A stretch of DNA of 64,000 bases from Frateuria_A sp051900535. GTDB lineage: Bacteria > Pseudomonadota > Gammaproteobacteria > Xanthomonadales > Rhodanobacteraceae. Below are positions 59,979 to 64,000 of this stretch, piece by piece. The notes under the pieces are model-generated. The model had not been told where the DNA came from. It made no database searches and was given only the letters and a program-made list of their open reading frames with translations. The position numbers and the translations under genes are program-made. Location of the stretch: positions 1,212,462 through 1,276,461 of the forward strand of contig NZ_JBHZGI010000001.1 in assembly GCF_051900535.1 (NCBI RefSeq). The letters are read 5' to 3'. How positions within the stretch are numbered: the stretch's first letter is position 1; each line of letters opens with the position of its first letter.

Positions 59979-61079
59979 TCAGATGCCTTCGCAAGGCTTG
60001 CCGTCGCGCACGAACGGATACTTCACCACGCGCACCGGCACCTCGCGGCCGCGGATGTCCACCCGCACCTCGCCCGGCTCGCCGGCCGGGATGCGCGCGA
60101 ACGCCACCGCCTTGTCGAGCGTGGGCGCGAAGCTGCCGGACAAGACCTCGCCCTCGCCGTTGGCGGTCAGCACCTTCTGGCCATGGCGCAGCACGCCTTT
60201 TTCGTCGAGGACCAGGCCAACCATCACGCGCGGTACACCGGCGCCCTTCTGCGCCTCGAGTGCCTTGCGGCCGATAAAGTCGCGGCCCTCGTCCAGCACG
60301 ATGGTCCATCCCAGGTTCGCCTCCCATGGCGACACCGTCTCGTCCATGTCCTGGCCGTAAAGGTTCATGCCTGCTTCCAGGCGCAACGTATCGCGTGCGC
60401 CCAGGCCAGCCGGCTTGACGCCGGCTTCGGCCAGCGCCTGCCACAGGGCGACTGCCTGCCCGTTCGGCACAATGATTTCGAAGCCATCTTCGCCCGTGTA
60501 GCCGGTGCGCGCGATGAAAAGCGGGATGCCGTGGGGACCCTGCGCGGCGGCGGCGGCGAAGCGCCCGAGCTTCTCGATGCGCGGACGGTCGACCTCGTGC
60601 AGCAGACCGATCACCTTGGCGCGGGCGTTGGGGCCCTGCACCGCGATCATCGCGAAGTCGGGACGCTCCTTCACTTCCACGCCGAAGGCCTTGGCTTGCT
60701 GTTCGATCCAGGCCAGGTCCTTGGCGCGCGTGGCGGCGTTCACCACCAGGCGGAAATGCGCCTCGTCGAAGAAGTACACGATCAGGTCGTCGATCACCCC
60801 GCCCTGCTCATTGAGCATGCACGAGTACAGCGCCTTGCCCTGTACCTTGAGCTTGTCGACGCTGTTGGCCAGCAGATGGCGCAGGAACTCGCGCGTGCGC
60901 GCCCCGTGCAGGTCGACCACGGTCATGTGCGAGACGTCGAACATGCCGGCGTCGCGGCGCACGGCGTGGTGCTCCTCGATCTGCGAGCCGTAGTTGATCG
61001 GCATGTCCCAACCGCCGAAGTCCACCATGCGAGCGCCCGACGCGCGGTGGGTGTCGTTGAGTACGGTCTTTTCGGTCAT
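59979..61079 (-). CDS. gcvT: Aminomethyltransferase (glycine cleavage T protein)
   Basis: 366 residues. 'MVDFGGWDMPINYGSQIEEH', 'AGMFDVSHMTVVDLHGART', 'SCMLNEQGGVIDDLIVYFF', 'RTGYTGEDGFEIIVP' and 'LRLEAGMNLYGQDMDETVSP' are GcvT landmarks, including the folate-site Asp in DVSHM. It transfers the methylene group to tetrahydrofolate and releases ammonia. No glycine riboswitch is visible in the 86-bp leader. Its one-carbon units feed methionine synthesis, which makes its position beside metJ of interest; no met box was seen before it. Confidence 0.95.
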   Translation of the reverse strand: MTEKTVLNDTHRASGARMVDFGGWDMPINYGSQIEEHHAVRRDAGMFDVSHMTVVDLHGARTREFLRHLLANSVDKLKVQGKALYSCMLNEQGGVIDDLIVYFFDEAHFRLVVNAATRAKDLAWIEQQAKAFGVEVKERPDFAMIAVQGPNARAKVIGLLHEVDRPRIEKLGRFAAAAAQGPHGIPLFIARTGYTGEDGFEIIVPNGQAVALWQALAEAGVKPAGLGARDTLRLEAGMNLYGQDMDETVSPWEANLGWTIVLDEGRDFIGRKALEAQKGAGVPRVMVGLVLDEKGVLRHGQKVLTANGEGEVLSGSFAPTLDKAVAFARIPAGEPGEVRVDIRGREVPVRVVKYPFVRDGKPCEGI

Positions 61080-61165
61080 GGCAGGGGTCGGCGGCGGAGG
61101 GAAAATCCATTATCGCCGCCGGCCCTCGGCAAAGCCAAGCGAGGAGAACGTCCCCGGATGCCCGA

Positions 61166-63750
61166 TCAGTCCATGGCACCCACGCCGGCAGCCGTCGGCT
61201 CGTCGTCATGGGCAGCCACGATGTCCGAGAAGCCGAGGGCGAAGTAGTCGCAATCGGTCGTGGCATTGCCCTTGTCGACTTCGATGCGCAATCGGCGCCC
61301 ACCGTGGATGGGCAGATCCAGCACCTTTCCGTAGTCCCTGTCGACGACAAAGCGCGGCATCACCGGCACGTCGTCCAGCAAAAGATGCACGCCGACGACC
61401 CCGGTATCGTTCCGCGCGAGGCACCGCCCCAACAAGTTGTCGATCCGCGGTACGAGGCTCATCGAGGCAAGCCCGGTCACATCGAATTCGGCCATGGCGA
61501 CGTGGTCGCGCGAGGGCGCCAGCGTGATGCGCCTGCGGGCGTTGAGATGCACGCTGCCGGACCCGGATCGTTCGCGCAGCAACCTGGCGAACATGAAGGT
61601 GCTGGCACGCGCCGGAGGCGCCGCCGGCGCGATCCGCGAAGAGATCACGAAACCCGGCCGGCGTTCGCGACCGGCGGGTATCGCAACCGTGCCGAAGGCG
61701 TCGCTGAAATCCTGCCGCAGTTCCGGATCGGCTTTGGCCAGGCTGCGCAGCAGGCGTTCGCACTGGGGCGAGCGCAGGCGGATGTCCTGCACGCGATCAA
61801 CCTTGCCCAGACTGGCCCAGCCGCCGCCCGGCGCAAGCCAGTCGAGAGCCAGTGCCTCCTTGCCGTCATCGTCGACGAACGGCGTGGCCTCGAAGACGCT
61901 CGCCCCGTTGCCATGCGCCCGCTGTATCCATGGCAGCTGCGCGCCTTTGGAAAGGATCTGCAATTGCGCGCTGCCCTTGTCGACAAAAACGAGCAAAGTC
62001 CGGTTCGGTGGAACTCTCGCGATCGGAAAACCGCCAAGCATCAGCGGCAGTTTCCAGCCACCCACATCGAGTTGATTCCCCTTGTCATTCCACTCGACAA
62101 GCGTGCCGCCTTCGCACACGGCCGGTGGCTCCCGTCCCTTCCACAGGGCATCTCGCAACACCGCCTGTGCAACGTCGTCGGCGGGGAGCGCCGCATCCGA
62201 CGCGCGGGGGGCACTGCGATCGACGCCTGCCATGAAGCGGACGTTCGAATGGACACCGAGCAACGCGAGCACCGTGGGAGCGATGTCCATGTGATACATG
62301 CGCACCGGCCGATCGCCCTGGCCTGCGTTGAGGACGAACAACAGCGGCTGGCGCTGGTCATCCGGCGGATAGAGCGCCGAGGCGACGTTGCGCATGCTCA
62401 CGTGATCGCTCATCACCACGACCACGTGTCCTTCCAGCCCGGCTCGCGCGATAGCTTGTCGATGAACCGGCCAAGCAACTGGTCGGAGCAATGGACCGCG
62501 TCGAGCATGTCGTTGCGGATGGCCGCGTATGGATCGCACCCGGGCAACAGGTAGCCCCTGGGCGGATGCGTGTCGACGGTGGACATCATCACGCTGAACG
62601 GCTTGCCTGACGCCTGGCCGCGGCGGTACTGGTCCAGCGCCTCGTCGAACAGGTCGCTGTCGTGCAGTCCCCAGCCCTCGCTCACCAGCTTGCCGCCGTG
62701 GCGGGCCTCGATCTGGGGTTTGCCAAGCGCACGGTTGAAGCCGTGCAGCCGGAAGAAGTCGTCCTTGTTGGCGAAGCTCAACGCCACGCCGCTCAGGAAC
62801 GTCTGGTTATACCCGGCCGCGTGCAGGACATCGCCCAGGCACGCCAGCTCCGGATGGAAACTGCCGGCCGTGGTGTTGTCGTTGTTCGGCACGAAGCCAA
62901 GCTTGCCGAAATCGTCGCCGAACAGGCTGTTGATCAGAAACGGCGCGCCGCACTGCGAAGAGAACAGCCCGGCGATCGTATAGGTCACGCCAGGGAAGGT
63001 GGCGAAGCCGGAGAAATCGAGCCCTTGCCGGCGCAACCTGTCGATGTTGGGTGTCAGCCCGGGGAAGCGGCGGGCATCGGTGTAGGTACGCTCGACCGAC
63101 TCCAGGTACACGAACACGAGGTTGCGCCCCGGCCTTGCAGTCACCTGCCCGGGCGGGCTCGGTTCCTCATCGAGCATCGCGCGAATGCGCTTGCCATAGG
63201 CCGAACGTGCGAGGGTCTCGGTCCGCCCGGCTTGGGCGAAGTAGCCATACAGCCGATGCGGGGCGGCATCGACCGTAACGGCCAGCACCATGAGCAGCAG
63301 CGCCGGCAGCCAGGCTTTCCTGCCGGCGATCCGACCAGCCGTCCCGCGCAGCATCCGCAGCGCGAGCGAGAAGACCGCCGCGAGCGCCAGGACGGTTCCG
63401 ACGGAGGCCCACGGATAGGCCTCCATCGTCACCGGGACATTGCCGACGTTGACGTGCGCGAAGAAGCGATCGTTGAAGGAACTGCCCTGGATCACCCAGG
63501 ACACGGCGTCGGCCGCGCACAGCAGGACGCCGCCCACATAGAGCGCCGCCGCGAGCACCGCACCCCACCTGCCGAGCGCACCGCCCACCAGCATGACAGC
63601 GACCGTCAGCGCCAGGCCGCTCACCGCGCCTTGCATCACCGCAGCCGCGCCGAAGCCCGCAACCGTCATTCCCAGCCAGACGCTGACCGCCACGAACGGC
63701 ATCGCCAGGGCGGCCACCCGCGCCATCCGGACGCCGGGCCTCGTATCCAT
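61166..63750 (-). pseudogene. Membrane sulfatase / phosphoglycerol-transferase-like gene split by one frameshift
   Basis: The N-terminal fragment (ATG 63750, RBS AGGGGA) has about five membrane helices, then an alkaline-phosphatase-fold domain ('NLVFVYLESVERTYTDARRF', 'GLTPNIDRLRRQGLDFSGFA', 'GVTYTIAGLFSSQCGAPFLI', 'VMMSTVDTHPPRGYL'). It ends at a TGA (62413) after 'SREPGWKDTWSW'. One frame over, the family sequence continues: 'HVVVVMSDHVSMRN' onward to 61166. A single missing base near 62425-62427 restores the frame. The C-terminal part ends in a beta-rich segment resembling an NPCBM-type domain ('LRIEVDKGNATTDCDYFALG'). Both halves are otherwise clean, so a sequencing error is possible. Intact relatives add phosphoglycerol or phosphoethanolamine to envelope glycans. 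Confidence 0.8.
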
Positions 63751-63936
63751 ACAGAAATCCCCTGTTTCCAAATCCATCCGGACGTCGAGGCCGCGAATCA
63801 CACGCCACCCAGCCGACACGGAGCGGGCGCCACGATACACGCCTCGACCGCCGGGTTCACGCGCCGGCGCGGGGTGGGCTGGTCCCGCTCTCTCGGACAC
63901 CACAAAGCGAGGACAATCCTCGCACGGAGGTGTTCG

Positions 63937-64000
63937 ATGGAGAAACGGCAGCGATTTACTGCTCAGTTCAAGCGTGAGGCGATCCAGTTGATGCGCCGGT
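63937..64000 (+). CDS. IS3-family transposase OrfA, 5' part (cut by window end)
   Basis: Only the first 21 codons are present: 'EKRQRFTAQFKREAIQLMRR', the opening helix of IS3/IS911-type OrfA helix-turn-helix proteins. RBS ACGGAGG lies 7 bp before the ATG. The left end of the element should lie in 63880-63930, where GCGAGGACAATCCTCGC (63907-63923) is a short inverted repeat, but no terminal repeat can be confirmed without the other end. It was probably inserted next to the damaged sulfatase gene. Confidence 0.7.
   Translation, partial: MEKRQRFTAQFKREAIQLMRR

Noticed and set aside
61080..61165. Glycine riboswitch before gcvT
   Set aside because: The leader is only 86 bp and shows none of the conserved aptamer elements.
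1..64000. CRISPR array, rRNA, tRNA or intact prophage
   Set aside because: No regularly spaced direct repeats, no rRNA core motifs, no full tRNA cloverleaf and no phage structural genes were seen. A systematic tRNA or CRISPR scan could not be run.

Overview
The window reads as a high-GC gammaproteobacterial chromosome of the Xanthomonadales (Rhodanobacteraceae/Xanthomonadaceae type). The signs are the metX-metB-hom operon behind an S-box riboswitch, a MetJ repressor, a GTP-type PEP carboxykinase, TonB-dependent glycan uptake, FadE, and abundant short GC-rich palindromic repeats. No rRNA, tRNA, CRISPR array or plasmid/phage backbone was found. About 45 genes are supported. Assignments come from reading motifs by eye; no database search was run.

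Layout. 0.3-1.5 kb: an ECF sigma factor with a ChrR-type zinc anti-sigma factor. 1.6-5.7 kb: a tightly overlapped operon (DUF4331, TPR, HupE/UreJ) on the minus strand. 6.0-8.1 kb: a decayed photolyase joined to a decayed DUF4041/GIY-YIG nuclease resembling the SNIPE phage-defence protein. 8.6-16.1 kb: cutC plus three exported mannosidases (GH2, GH125, GH92) behind a near-perfect palindrome. 16.4-18.4 kb: an APC permease and a small acidic/basic protein. 18.5-22.0 kb: the methionine operon metX-metB-hom. 22.3-27.0 kb: a 2OG-Fe dioxygenase/M24 peptidase pair, a secreted protein, prfC and a CPBP protease. 27.1-33.2 kb: a four-gene signalling cassette (hybrid kinase, CheR, CheB, REC-GGDEF). 33.2-38.1 kb: a flavin-dependent halogenase homologue and a TonB-dependent receptor, with the same palindrome upstream as the mannosidase cluster. 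38.4-42.5 kb: fadE, an alpha/beta hydrolase and a divergent TetR regulator. 42.7-44.4 kb: pckG. 44.7-46.6 kb: an ECF sigma, a putative anti-sigma and a DUF4097 protein. 46.8-58.3 kb: an outer-membrane-like protein, a GAF-GAF-GGDEF-EAL protein, hslO, mtgA, a GT2 glycosyltransferase, a CBS protein, an MFS-like transporter, a serine hydrolase and a TonB-domain protein. 58.5-61.1 kb: metJ with a histone-H1-like tail, then gcvH and gcvT. 61.2-63.8 kb: a frameshifted membrane sulfatase/phosphoglycerol transferase. 63.9 kb onward: the start of an IS3-family transposase.

The strongest unusual signal is the methionine regulatory circuit. The metX-metB-hom promoter carries three tandem met boxes abutting a TTGACA -35 element, and its leader is an S-box (SAM-I) riboswitch. 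Both transcription initiation and leader read-through should therefore sense SAM. The window also encodes the MetJ repressor. Its ribbon-helix-helix core is well conserved, but its normal C-terminal end is replaced in frame by about 98 residues of lysine/alanine-rich H1-like sequence. An internal ATG with a strong Shine-Dalgarno could produce the H1-like part alone.

The second link is a shared palindrome with core TAGATCGATCTA. It lies upstream of cutC and the mannosidases and, about 30 kb away, upstream of the TonB receptor. This suggests one regulon for uptake and trimming of mannose-rich glycans.
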